From contig NW_015622543.1 of assembly GCF_000835495.1 (NCBI RefSeq), forward strand, positions 4,700,619 to 4,764,618: DNA of 64,000 nt, in the 5' to 3' direction. Each line of letters begins with the position of its first letter. Positions within the stretch are counted from its first letter, which is position 1. The translations under genes were made by a program, and so were the position numbers. Shown one piece after another: positions 22,700 through 34,635 of this stretch. Under the pieces are notes generated by a model, which was given only the letters and a program-made list of their open reading frames with translations, did no database searches and was not told the DNA's origin. This DNA is from Cladophialophora immunda. Lineage: Eukaryota > Ascomycota > Eurotiomycetes > Chaetothyriales > Herpotrichiellaceae.

Positions 22700-23744
22700 G
22701 GAGCTGCCAGATCCTGCCTAGGGGATCTCGCTGCCTCATAGCTCTTTCGGTGCTTATTGACCTGAATAATCCCGATGAGTGACGATGGAGAGGGTGGTGC
22801 GGATGAAGAATCGATCTTGCATCACAGTTAGGGTCCACGTGTGCGAACGACGCGCAGAGAAGGACGGAACATGCTCGGTGCTAGTCGCAACTATTTAGGG
22901 ACAGAAAGTCAATGTAGCAGAAGGAATAACAGAAGGGCCATAGAACGGTCGAGCGAAGGAGAAGGGAAAGGAAAAGGAAAGGCACAAGCATCAATGACAA
23001 AACAAGAAGATGGGTGAAATTTGGGCGACGATCAATAGTTGTGACGGTCTTGGCTCTGGGTCGCAGGCGCATGGGCATCTGCGGTGTACAATGGGCGCAG
23101 TCAATACCATCCAACCATGAAATTGCTCCTATCGCCGCCATCGTTATCTTTTCCCTTTCTCTCCTTCCGGTCTCTATAATCTATCCTTGACGCTTCTATC
23201 TATTCAAACAGACGAGGAGGATTCAAGCTCGGATCCCTCGAATATATGGGCCTCCTGAGGGCTCGCGTCATCTCACCTCAGATGCCGCCATCAAATAAAA
23301 TCGATCAACGCCCGTGAAAACCCATCCTCTACCTTTTCTTCTCTTCCTAGCTCGCAATGTTCGCGTCAAATCTCCCCAAGTGCCTCCGAGGAAGTCGGGT
23401 TGTCAATGTCCAGTACCAACCGAGTAGATCGTGGTGTTGTTCCACCTTCTCGCCAACTGCAAATCCCAGCAAGCCATTCTCCAGCCGTCACCCTGGGGAC
23501 GGACTGTCATTTTGCCATCATCCACAGTACAGTCCCCCGGTATCCTTTTCGAGCTTTCGATGTCGTGCAGGGCTTGCCTAGCGTGCAGAAAGCCGACTTG
23601 GTATTGCCTTAAAGGCCAAGACGTCGGATAATCACGGGTATCTCGAAGAGAACCGACGGGGTAGACGAGATGATGAAGTTGCTGGTCACGGCGGAACCAT
23701 GACCGACTCCTAAATCTCTCTCGACAGCCCTCGTCGACCTTGCT
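22700..23744. other. Intergenic region, purine/pyrimidine-biased
   Basis: About 1 kb. It contains a purine-rich run near 22958-22983 (GAAGGAGAAGGGAAAGGAAA) and CT-rich stretches near 23144-23170. It holds the phytase promoter and the 3' UTR of the MFS gene. No gene supported. Confidence 0.4.
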
Positions 23745-25195
23745 TTAACATTTGATCTTCCAACTCCAGCCCACTTTATACACGCGAGCGGCATACATCA
23801 AACAAGCGCCCACTCCGGTAAGTACTCCAAGGCATATCTGTGCGACCAGATATCCGCCGCGCCCTCCCCCATTTGTCGACAATAACGCTCCTCCGATCGG
23901 AGGTCCAGAAAGTCCTGCAAAACTGAACAACGAGAAAGCCATACCCATCCTCACTCCATTCTTACTCAAGTCGTTGTTCAAACTCGTCACCGTCGTCGGA
24001 AAGAGACACTGGAAGGCTCCTGCCGAGAAACCATAAAATGTTGCAAACACATACATGCCTGTCTGCGACTTCACTGCAATCCAGGTAAATGCAAAAAGCG
24101 CGTTGATGAAAAGGAGCGGCACCATGGCATTCAGCGGACCCATGAACCGATCCGCAATGAAACCCGTGACAAGTCGAACGGGTACCGCGGCCCCGTTGAA
24201 GATGATGAGCAAGGTGAGTGAGTCTTGATAGCTCATGTCTAAAATCGTCCGGCCGAAGGAGGCGATGTAATAGTAGGAGAAGAACAGACCCCCAAAGACG
24301 AGCGACATGCCCAGGAGAACACAGACGTACGGCACTTCATAGAATGCCCTCCATTCTACTATCGGGCCGGCCTTTCGAGGAGGCAATCTCGGCCGCATGC
24401 ATGCCAGCGCCAACGAAAGCAATCCCAAGTTCATGAAACCGAGGACGCGGATAGTCCATGCATATCCAATCTTTGGGAGGAGCTGGCGCACAATCACGGG
24501 ATATATGGCGCCGCCCACCGAGTTCCCGGTCGACACAATGGCGACAGCAACCCCTCGATTCCTCCTGAAATATGTCGTCACAAGTCCTAGGGTCGGGCAG
24601 AAGAATATCCCGCTCCCCAGGCCCGTGCAGAGGCCTTGAGCAAGCAAAAGCTGCCAGAAGGTCTTGCACAGGCTGGTCATGAAAATGCCGACGATTTGGA
24701 TGATCGATCCGATAAGCAAGGTGGGAACGAACAACCCAGCGTCCAGCGCCCGACCGGAGAAGGCGCTCACGAAGAAGACGATCCACAGCTGAACCGAGCC
24801 CACCCAGGAGATGGTTGACTGGGATTCACCCAACGTCTCGGTATAATAGGTCTGAAAGACGCCAAACGAATTGATATAACCCCTGAGGAAAAGCATGAGC
24901 GGTCTATTCTGCGCAGGGCTCCGACGTCCTCCCGGGGGTTCCGGACTTCGACATACCAGGTACAAAAGCAAACAATCCACCCCATGGCGACTTGGATCCA
25001 TGCTTTGAGGCCTCCATCGGGAGGTGGCCCAGGGTCGACGATATCTCGAGTGCTGAGGCGTGAGGTGATCCTGCTCAGGGCATTGCTGGTGACCTGTTTA
25101 AGTTCCGGGAACAAAGTCTGCTCGAAGTTCTTTTCACCGTCGGGACGGCTCTCTATGACGTCTTTCTCGTACTCCGAGATATCCTGACTCGACAT
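23745..25195 (-). CDS. MFS monocarboxylate-type transporter
   Basis: Two exons, 25195-24957 and 24882-23745, with a 74-bp GTATGT...TCAG intron; 458 residues. A polar N-terminal cytosolic tail of about 60 residues ends in DPGPPPDGGLKAWIQV. This is the MCT-family (SLC16-like) hallmark: a DGG motif just before the first helix (GWIVCFCTWGYINSFGVFQTY). About 12 membrane segments follow, with a central loop after CMRPRLPPRKAG. Family members carry monocarboxylates such as lactate or pyruvate, or riboflavin and other small acids, in symport with protons at the plasma membrane. The next gene is glycerol kinase on the same strand, followed by an aquaglyceroporin, so a role in use of three-carbon compounds is plausible but inferred. 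Confidence 0.92.
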
Positions 25196-26029
25196 GTTGG
25201 GTGTCTTGGTCTCACGAGCATTGGATCTAGCTGTCGGCTTTTGGAAAAGAGGTTACTGCTGGGAATTCTACCGGGAATCTGAGCAAGATAAGGGAATTGA
25301 GCAAGAGGACGAAAGAGAGACATTGCTGCATGCAGACTGCATCTCCAAAGGGCGCCTGCATCAAAAGTTCGTTGGGTTTCTGCTGAAGCGGTGGGCTTTT
25401 TGGGGTAACATGGTCCTCAACCAGTGCCGAATAGCCGACTCCATCACCCAAAACACGTGTCAAATACGGCGAAAACCGATGTAATGCAGGGTATCGGCCG
25501 GCGCGTCGCAGCGCAAGGTTCTCGCTGAAGCCACCGCGACAGACTCGCGTATCACGGATGTAATGACGGCGATTATCCCGCACAGAGCTCCGAGCTTGGC
25601 AGATCCGATGCCTGAGAGAACTCCGATGTTTGCTCTTTTGGCTCCTCGAGATCTCGAATGCCGGCGCTGGCGTCGAGCGGCGACCAACCACAGGCGAGCT
25701 GGTGCGCCGTCTGCATCATATCAAGGGCTGCGCCAACAATCCTGTCAGCACCAGTGCTCCAAGAGTCGGTCAGTCAAATGTGGCGACGGCCAGATCTTTC
25801 GCATGTGTTGGTCCTTGGGGTCTGGGACACAATGCCAGTGACTTTGGGATTCCGGCACTTGGGACGACAAGAGAGATTCAGCCAGAGACGTGCAACATCA
25901 CGGCGCGCAGGGAGGGGATGGGCAGTGGCAATGATGCCGTCAACTCAAGCATCATTGGTAGTTAAGCGGCGTCGCGGATGGGCGAGCCGCAACGTAAGAC
26001 TTTAGTTTGCGCAATCCACTTTCTCTTTT
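25196..26029. other. Intergenic region between MFS carrier and glycerol kinase
   Basis: About 830 bp with the MFS promoter and the 3' UTR of glycerol kinase. Nothing further is supported. Confidence 0.4.
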
Positions 26030-27885
26030 TCATGACGACCAACCTTTGGACATCTGAACCGCCTTCTCCCATCGCTCAAACATCTCCTTGCTCTTGGCTT
26101 CATGCAACTGTGGTTTGAAGACCGTACTCCCCTCGACGTTGATGTCTTTCAGTTCCTCAATGCTGTCCCACACCCCGACGGCCAGGCCGGCAGCAATCGC
26201 GGCTCCCAGGGCTGTAGTCTCGCGCATCTGGGGGCGCCGCACCGGGATCTGGATCAGGTCCGCTTGTGTCTAAGCCAGGCGTTAGTCGTTAGCACTCTGT
26301 CCGCACCTCACAGATCAAAAGTCCGCAAACAACGGCCGACGTACCTGCATGGTCAGATCGGAGTTGCTCATGCCGCCGTCGACGGCAAGCTCCGCGAGTT
26401 TAGCACCCGAGTCCTTCTCCATGGCGTCGAGGATTGCTTTGGTCTGGAAGCACGTGGCCTCGAGGGTGGCCCGGGCAATGTGCCCGCGTTGCGTGTAGGC
26501 GGTTATGCCGTCTGGACAGAAAGAAGATCAGCTATCGGCGAGGCTGACGAGCAGAGAGCCTAGCCACTTACAGATGGTTCCTCTGGCATCGTCGATCCAG
26601 TACGGAGCAAACAAGCCGCTGAAGGCGGTGACGAAGACGCAGCCGCCATTGTCCTCGACCGTGGCGGCCAACTGGCTGATCTTGCTGGAGGACTCGACGA
26701 ACCCGAAATTATCGACCAGGAACTTGACGCTGGATCCCGCGACGGCGATGCTGCCCTCGAGGGCATACATGCGCTTTCCCTCGCCGAAGTCGTAGGCCAC
26801 GGTGCCGAGCAGGCCGTGGGTGGAGAAGACCGGCTTTTCACCGACATTGTACAGGAGGAAACAGCCGGTGCCGTAGGTATTTTTGGCCAGCCCGGGAGTG
26901 AATCCCTTTTGGCCGACCAGGGCGGCCGATTGATCGCCCAGGCAGCCAGTAATCGGGGTGCCCTTCAGCATACTCAGCTCCAGACGCCCGTACGCCTCGG
27001 GATCCGACGACCGGGTAATCTTGGGGAGGTGGATCTTGGCCTGGTCCAGGCGGAAGAAGTCAATGAGCGACTCGTCGTAGTCCAGGGTCTTGAGGTTCAT
27101 GAACATGGTCCGCGAGGCGTTGGTCGGGTCGGATACAAACACGTTCTTCTTGGGCCCGCCGTTGAGCTTGTAGACCAGCCAGGCGTCGATGGTGCCGAAG
27201 GCGAGAACTCCTTTGTCGTAGGCCTCCTTGACCTTGGGCTCGTTTTCGAGGAGCCATAGTAGCTTGCCCACCGAAGGGTACGTCGACAATGGGAGCCCGC
27301 AAAGCTGCTGCAGCTGGTCTGATCCCAACCGATGCTTGAGCTTACGGATCAGGGCCTGTGTACGAGTGTCTGTCCAAACGATTGCCCTGTACAACGGCTC
27401 GCCCGTCTCGTGGTTCCATACGACCTAATAGATTTCCGAGCAGGAAAAGCGAGTCAGTCAAAACCCGATTATTGGCTCGCAGGAGGGGGGGCTCGCCAGC
27501 CGGAGGGGTAAGGGAGTCTTACCGTCGTCTCACGCTGGTTCGTGATCCCCACGGCCTTGATATTCGCACTTGCGTGGCCCTGGGTCTCGAGGTCCTTGAC
27601 GGCACCGTCGATGCACTGCTCCACCGACGAAATTATTTCGAGTGGATCGTGCTCATGCCATCTATCATCAAATTAGAAATGCAAAACACATCACACCATT
27701 CTCGTTCTTTAAGAGAGAGAGAGGGAGACTTACCCGGGATGTGGATAGAATTGCTTGAATTCGATCTGGTGCGAGGCAATCACCTCGCCGTGCCGGTTGA
27801 AGATCAGAAACCGCGTGCTGGTGGTGCCCTGGTCGATGGAGCCCACGAACGTCTCGTGCGAGGCCGACTTTGTGGTGTCGCCCAT
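26030..27885 (-). CDS. GUT1: Glycerol kinase
   Basis: The five exons are 27885-27734, 27661-27523, 27424-26572, 26511-26345 and 26269-26030. All introns are GT-AG and in phase; 516 residues, normal for the family. The ATP-binding FGGY fold starts with [18 protein letters not shown]. Glycerol-contact motifs are [21 protein letters not shown] and [11 protein letters not shown]. The FGGY signature region in the second half has AALVGQ and [14 protein letters not shown]. The nucleotide site near the C-terminus is [15 protein letters not shown]. It phosphorylates glycerol to glycerol-3-phosphate, the first step of glycerol use, in the cytosol or on the outer mitochondrial surface. In-frame ATGs at 27909 and 27966 would lengthen the N-terminus by up to 27 residues; the ATG at 27885 best matches family length. 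It is divergent from an aquaglyceroporin. Confidence 0.95.
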
Positions 27886-28790
27886 TTTGGTTCTGATGGT
27901 GGCCAACATCCAATCAATCAACCTGGACTGCAAGAGATTTGCGAGAGTTGAATAATGGGCGTGCAAGAGGGAAAGAGGAGTAGCTCGATGTCGGCAATTC
28001 CTTTTGTCCTTGGTCGACGACGGAGCTTCGAAAGGGCGGATGGATGATCAGTATCTTTGTCGAGCGAAGCTCTAGTTCTCGCTCTCCTCGTTCGAGAGAG
28101 CCGCTGATGCGCGCTTTGACTTTCTGGGTGGCTCGAAACTTTCTCGAAGCTCAAGCTCGGGCTCGGGGTGTCAGACCCCGAGATGCAGAGGCTGGTTGAG
28201 GCCGCTGAGGCTTTTCAGTCACTGGTGACTTGGTCTAGGTGCGGAATCCGGGGTTTTCGGGGAGACCGTCTCCAAGTGCCCACGCGGGCTGCGATGGCGA
28301 GAGATGTGTCAAGGATGAGGGGGGGCCAAGCCTCTGCACGAGCGCCGTTGGACTCTTGGGTGCTCGATCATGCAATCAGCGGCATGCCGATCCAGGTTCG
28401 AGACGCACGAGATATTATTTAAGGCCCTAGCATCGCTCTAGGAGAAGTCGGCCACCACGGGAAGTGAGGAAGACGGGGGCATCATCAGGGCTTGCATGGC
28501 GGCGTCAATCCCGTTCCACTACTAGCCGGCTAACGCACGTCAGGCCAACCACCTCCGCTGAGACGAATGTGATAGAACAAAAAGAGCAGCAGCAGGAAGA
28601 CGAGGGGTTAGACAAAGGGCAGCTGGTGCCGTTTCGCCCAGCATCACGGGTGCAACATCGGCTTCGGGTAGCGTTAAAGACCAGGCCCAATGCCAATTTG
28701 TCCGGAGCTCGAAAAGAGTTCTCATCCAGGCGGCAGCTCTCGGCAGCAGTGCGGAGGCTGAGCTGAGCAGCAACATCACACACAAGAGCG

Positions 28791-28799
28791 TATAAAAGG
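28791..28799 (+). promoter_or_regulatory. TATA box without an adjacent gene
   Basis: TATAAAAGG is close to the optimal TATA sequence. The next plus-strand start I support is 1.76 kb away (aquaglyceroporin), so it may serve a long-leader transcript or a non-coding RNA, or may be chance. Confidence 0.3.
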
Positions 28800-29814
28800 G
28801 ATACGAGGCAATGGCAGAGCGTCCCAGGGACACGGTGGCGTTTCTGGGCGTCCTGGGGGGGGCCACTCGGTGGCAGCTTGGACTGGATTTGTGTAGCATT
28901 TTCAAGGCCCTTGTCTTGTCTTGGGGCCAGCATTTCTGCGGGGTAAGAGCGAGTGTGGTTGGTTGCCAGGATGAGAGTCAGAGATACGGCAGCGCGCTGT
29001 GTTGCCGCTTCTTGCGGGTTTCGTCCTGGCGGTTGGATTTGTCGGGGGATTTTGTACAGCCGATATCACGCATCTGCGTCTTGTGTGTGGACGTGCTGCC
29101 ACGTTTACAACAACGACAAGCCGGCCAGTCTCCTGGCGACCACCAACAACTCTTGAAGAGATGACTATTTTAAAACCCGCGAGGATGGCAGAAGTGTAGA
29201 CTTGCAGAAGCTGGTGGAGGTGGCGAGCCTCTGGAAGAAGAAAAAAATGGCACAGTCTGACGCACTCGCGCGAGATGACGACGAGGGAGCCGCCGGAATC
29301 AAAGAGCTGGTATCGTCAACTGAGGATCGGGGTATCACTGCGTATAATCATCGAGTCCATCTCTTGACAAATGACCAATAGTGGCAACCACGAGAGAACT
29401 CTCGTTTCGTCAGACTGGACTCGGTGGTTGGTTCTCGGGCGGAGATCTAGATCTACCGGCCCTAGTCCCAGTACCTGGACCAAAGCAGTCTACCCCGGCG
29501 GTGGCTTGATGTCTAGGGCCAGCGAAACAATACGGCGAGGAGGGTAGGGGGATCGGCTCTGTAGTTAGAGAGGTACGAGGGTCGTTCGGGGGTGGTCAAG
29601 TTGGTAAAAGGCTGCTCTGATGATTGTGGACTGAGTGGCGATGATTAATCATAAGCATGCGTTTTGTGCTCGGTACGGCGTCCATTCGTTGTGGCCAAGC
29701 AGTTCCCAAAGGGGAGTAATCCTGTAGACAGTTTTGAACAGGGTGGCTGGGAGAGGAGGGAGACGCACAAGGAAGAGTAACGAATGGCCGTAAGAGGACG
29801 CAGAGGAGGAGAGA

Positions 29815-29835
29815 GACAGACAGACAGACAGACAG
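29815..29835. repeat. GACA tetranucleotide microsatellite
   Basis: Five tandem GACA units plus one base in the glycerol kinase-aquaglyceroporin intergenic region. A simple repeat with no further signal. Confidence 0.9.
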
Positions 29836-30559
29836 TGTCAGCCTCGGTCAGACCTGTCCCGAGCCTCTCGTTGGTCCGTTTATTGCCTCGCGTCCACCAT
29901 CCACCGCCTGTGGTCCAACAATGGGAAGTACCTTACGAGATGTCCATCCACTTTCGAGTCCGCACCCTTGTACGTGTATGACAGTACCGAGTACACTTCG
30001 CAAGCTACTCCTCCTTGCCCATCCTCTCTCGATCCCTGATCCCTCTGCTGGTGCTGGTGCTGGTGCGTGCTGCATGGCCGGAATCCCTACCTCAACTCGA
30101 CTCATCCACCACCTGGTCCCGTGCCTAGCTTCGCCCTCATCCTCCTCCCTCGCCACGCCATCCCAACGGCCATCCACAAGGCTCCCCAGACTCTCCAGAT
30201 TCCCGCGTAGTTGCTGACCTCTTCAAGTCAAACCTGACCCTCGGGTTTCGTGGGCCCGAGATCGATCACCACACCTTTCCATTCGTGCGTGATACATGAT
30301 TTTTGGTAGCTCATCACCTCCACCCACCTGGTTCCGCCCTGCATGCAACCTCGCCTCTCGAAGGCAACAAAAATTGGTCTCCAATCCTCCCCTCGTCATG
30401 ACTGGTTCGTACCCGCCCGCCTCCGAACTTCGACCTGGCGGCTTGTCTTCTGCACCATGCGGTTCAACACCCCGGTTCGTGACCACACCCACCGGGGCCC
30501 CAAGTCGAGGAAAAACTTGATAAGACTCTCGTTGCCTCGCTCCGGGGAGCTGACCCCAA

Positions 30560-31860
30560 ATGGCTTCCCCTGACCACATCCAGTCCCTCTCGCTTTCTCT
30601 CCCTGTGAACTCGTCCAAGGCCAACGACGCCGGCATCATGGCTCTCGAGAAGGAATCCCTCTCCTCTACCCCTCCCGCCACCCACAATGAGCATGGCATC
30701 TTCCACCAACCCCACGAATACCGCCATACCACCGTCGACGGCCAGCCTCCCTACGCGGAACATGGTCCTCTGGTCGATCACAAAGTCCCCCAGGAAGATG
30801 TCGTCCAATCAGAGCCGGATCTGGCCTGGAGCAGGTTTCGGCACTTTATGCGGGAACCGCTCTCCGAGTTCTTTGGCGTCTTCATTCTGATTCTCTTTGG
30901 CGACGGCGTCGTGGCTCAAGTCGTGCTCAGCAACGGAACCAAAGGTGACTACCAGTCGATCTCCTGGGGCTGGGGGTGAGTGAAAATCGCATATTTTTGA
31001 GTCTCCTGTCGCTAATTCTCCAAAGATTGGGCGTTATGCTGGGAGTGTACACCGCTGGCATCTCAGGAGCCCATTTAAACCCAGCAGTGACATGGGCCAA
31101 CTGCGTGTTTCGCAAGTTTCCCTGGCGCAAATTCCCCATCTACATGGTTGCCCAGACGTTAGGAGCCCTATGCGCCTCGGGGGTGGTGTACGCCAACTAC
31201 AAATCGGCCATCGACGTTTTCGAAGGGGGCGCCCACATTCGAACGGTCCCGGGCTATTCGGACACTGCAACTGCGGGAATCTTCTGCACCTACCCGGCGC
31301 CGTTCATGACCAAGACTGGACAGTTCTTCTCCGAGTTCATCGCCAGTTCGATCCTCATGTTCTTGATCTACGCTCTCAAAGACGATGGCAATCTGGGGGC
31401 TGGTAATCTGACACCCTTGGGGCTGTTCTTCATCATCTTTGGGATCGGCGCTTGCTTGTAAGTTGTGCTGGGCCGCGGCTGAAAAGCGACGAACTAACTT
31501 TCCCCGCCAACAGCGGCTGGGAAACTGGCTATGCGATCAATCTGGCCCGAGACTTTGGCCCAAGATTGATGTCGTATATGCTTGGGTACGGTCCACATGT
31601 GTGGCATGCTGGCAATTATTACTTCTGGGTAAGATCAACCACCACCGCCGCAACAGAAAGCTCTCTGCTAACCGTTTTCGTAGGTACCCATGGTTGCTCC
31701 CTTCTTCGGATGCACCTTCGGCGGCTGGCTATACGACATGTTCCTGTTCACTGGCGAATCACCCATCAACACGCCATATGTGGGATTGGCCAGATTCCTC
31801 ACGCCGAATAGGGCGACATGGTCCAACACCTATGTCCCGAAAGAAGCCTCGAAGGTGTAA
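30560..31860 (+). CDS. Aquaglyceroporin (MIP family)
   Basis: The four exons are 30560-30975, 31026-31457, 31514-31628 and 31684-31860 (379 residues). All introns are GT-AG, 50-56 bp. A polar cytosolic N-tail of about 98 residues precedes six membrane helices (first: [21 protein letters not shown]). The first half-helix motif is [12 protein letters not shown] (NPA). The second is [11 protein letters not shown], in which NLA replaces NPA. The second motif keeps the Asp-Arg typical of glycerol facilitators; yeast Fps1 also has NLA at this place. The intron between exons 2 and 3 splits Phe in FGWETGY. It should conduct glycerol, and perhaps other polyols, across the plasma membrane. Divergent glycerol kinase suggests co-regulated glycerol uptake and phosphorylation. 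Confidence 0.95.
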
Positions 31861-33231
31861 ACAATCTCCGGATCAACTCACTTTCTCCTTCGGCTTGGAT
31901 TCTGGACTCGCACAAAACAACTCGGTTGGTTCACGCAAAGGGAGACCGCAGGGGCACGGGATGTTACTGTGAAGGCCCCAAGGGTGGCCGGATGTCAACA
32001 AGAAAAGAGGCAGGCAGACAAAACGGGACCCATACTCCAGACATGTATTTCTAGGTGTTTGATGACGTTGACGAAGGTACATGAAAGCAAAATAATCAAT
32101 ATGTGGTGTATACTCTGCGATCTTCAGGGCCTCGACACAACCATTTGGGCCTTTGCCTTGGGCTGGGCGCGTCCTTCCTTCCACTTTGGGACTAGCGCTT
32201 AATTTCCTGCCAAACTCTATTCGAGCTCCAGCTTCTTCTCAATCTTCCATCTCCCAAACAGACCTTCTCACGACCTCCGCCATCCCCCCTCTTGCGCGAA
32301 AAACACCATCGCGCGCGACCAGATTGCGCTGGTGACAAAAGTCAGCTTCCTAACTGCCGGCTGATTTCCCGTCTCGCGCGATATGTCTCACATTACACCA
32401 CGAATACGACCCAGCTCGTGCTGAAAGATGAGACACCCCCCGCCTTGACGTGTTTTCCTCGGTCTGAGGTGTTTTGGGACAGCAGGGCTCTCTGATAAGA
32501 CATGAGCCAAGAAGACATGACAAGCTCCCAACCCCGGTTGTCGGCGAGATGGCCTCGGCCCGCATTCTTCAGGAAGAGCGAGAGTGACATGCTCGCCACC
32601 GAGTACTGGGACCCTGTCGTCGCGGAAGATAGTTTGAGACACCCTGCCTCAACTCGACCAGTTCTACAAGCGTGTTTTGCGCCTGGCCACCGTCTGCGAC
32701 GTCGTTCTACCATTGGCCGAACGAGCTAGCATGCGAACCTAGCGCCATCGTGTTGTCGTGCTGCGGCGAGTCTGGCCTCGCTTGATGACCTTAGCGTCGA
32801 TCCCCCGGCCTCTCGCCAATCTTCAAGGTTTGCGCCTGGCAGGATTCCCAGCCTCCAAGGGCGACAACCCTAGAGCGGGCCTCAGTCTGAGCAGGAACCA
32901 ACTGTGTCGTTGCCCTGACACTCCTCTCTCCACTTCTATACCTGTTCTCTACTCTTGTTGGTTGTTCTGGTGACCACATATCCTTGACCCGCCGTTCTAA
33001 GGCTGGTGAAGTGTCAACAAAAGCCTCCCCCAGCACGCCGATTTCTGTTCCTTAGCTGCCTGCGCTTCATCCATCTTCACCAGCCACGCCTGTTATACAG
33101 CTCGTTTCGAAGATGGAAGCATCATTATATAACGGTGCTGTTCTTTTGTTTCATCATGGCGTTTCTCATTCCATTCTTCCAAGAAGACATTACTGGTTTT
33201 CGCGTCCTTTACACGAAACCGACAGCCCAAA
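31861..33231. other. Intergenic region between aquaglyceroporin and GH16
   Basis: About 1.4 kb including the GH16 promoter. No other gene is supported; the several short frames lack motifs. Confidence 0.4.
33125..33132 (+). promoter_or_regulatory. TATA box of the GH16 gene
   Basis: TTATATAA lies 100 bp upstream of the GH16 ATG, a normal position for a highly expressed fungal gene. Confidence 0.45.
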
Positions 33232-34635
33232 ATGCACGCCTCAGTCACTACTCTTGCCATCCTGGCATCTGCGGCTTCCGCGGCCTACGTTTTAGAAGAT
33301 GACTACTCCTCCTCGTCATTTGCAGACATGTTTGATTTCTTCACGGTACAGTACTCTCATTTCCGTTAGGAACTGGCGAAGACTAACTTGGCAAAGGACA
33401 ACGATCCGACGAACGGCTACGTTAACTACATTTCCTACGACGAAGCACAGAGCTCTGGCCTGTACAAGATCGACAACGGGAGCGTCTACATGGGCGTCGA
33501 CTCCCTCACCATTGCCAACGGTCGTGGTCGTGACAGTCTTCGACTGAGTACCAAGAAATCATACAATCACGGCCTGATTATCCTCGATCTTGCACATATG
33601 CCAGCCGGTGCATGTGGCACTTGGCCGGCCTTTTGGATGCTTGGCCCGGACTGGCCCAACAATGGAGAAGTTGACATCATCGAGGGAGTAAACAGTCAAA
33701 CATCGAACAACATGGCAATGCACACGGATGCAGGATGCACAATTACCAACACAGGAGCTTTCTCTGGTACCCTTGAGACCGATGACTGTGATACCACTGC
33801 CCCTGATCAGCCCAGCAACGCCGGTTGTTCCATGCGCAGCCAAGACACAACCAGCTTCGGTAACGGTTTCAACTCCAACGGCGGTGGCGTCTACGCGACC
33901 GAATGGACAAGCGAGGCCATCAGCATCTGGTTCTTCCCCAGGAACGCCATCCCCTCCGATATCTCAAGCGGCAACCCCGATCCGTCGGGCTGGGGTCTTC
34001 CTCAAGGCCAGTTTACTGGTGGTTGTGACATCGACGACAAGGTCAAGGATCAACAATTGGTCTTTGACGTTACCTTCTGCGGCGACTGGGCGGGCCAGGT
34101 CTGGAGCACCGACGCCACTTGCTCGACCTTGGCATCCACTTGCCAGGACTTTGTGCAAAACAGCCCTGCAGCCTTTGTGGATACGTACTGGCTCATCAAC
34201 AGTCTGCGGGTATATACCGAAAACGGTGCAGCACCAACGTCCACTTCGACTACCTCATCTACATCCACGTCCGCCACTCCCACCTCATCCGCGACAACTT
34301 TCCTCACTTACACATCCTCCAGTGCGCCAGCTGTTTCGACGCAAAGCGTGGCAGCGACCAGCGCCTCAGCCGTAACTACTCCAAGCTTCACCCCTGCGGC
34401 TACCCAGACTTCTTTGCCAACCACTTTCACCACTGCAGCTCCATCCGCATCTTCTCCATGGCCTTCATCGGGAGCCTGGAGCGGCGCGCCTTGGAATACT
34501 GCTTCCGCCGGTAATGGTGGATGGAACAATGGCAACTGGGGCGGGTCAAACAATTGGGGTGGCTGGAACAATGGAGACAACGGCAACAACGCCGCGCCCG
34601 GGGGAAACCGTGGCGCCAATGGCTGGAGGAGTTGA
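33232..34635 (+). CDS. Secreted GH16 endo-beta-glucanase-like protein with W/N/G-rich tail
   Basis: Exon 1 is 33232-33345 and exon 2 is 33397-34635; the 51-bp intron runs GTACAG...AAAG. 450 residues. Residues 1-20 (MHASVTTLAILASAASAAYV) are a signal peptide. The GH16 catalytic core has WPNNGEVDIIEGVN with Glu129 as nucleophile, Asp131 as helper and Glu134 as acid/base. The ExDxxE form without the beta-bulge insertion is shared by licheninase-like fungal endo-1,3(4)-glucanases. The core ends near residue 315. It is followed by a Ser/Thr/Ala-rich linker of about 90 residues, likely O-mannosylated, and a terminal segment of about 40 residues built from W, N and G (GGWNNGNWGGSNNWGG). No GPI-anchoring signal is seen. 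The role is probably hydrolysis or remodelling of beta-glucan at or outside the cell wall. Confidence 0.92.

Larger units (their letters stand above)
27886..30559. other. Long divergent intergenic region between glycerol kinase and aquaglyceroporin
   Basis: 2.7 kb shared upstream region. It contains a strong TATAAAAGG at 28791-28799, a GACA microsatellite at 29815-29835 and GGTGCT triplets near 30050-30066. Open frames here show no recognised protein. Regulatory DNA, long leaders or a non-coding transcript are the likely contents. Confidence 0.4.
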
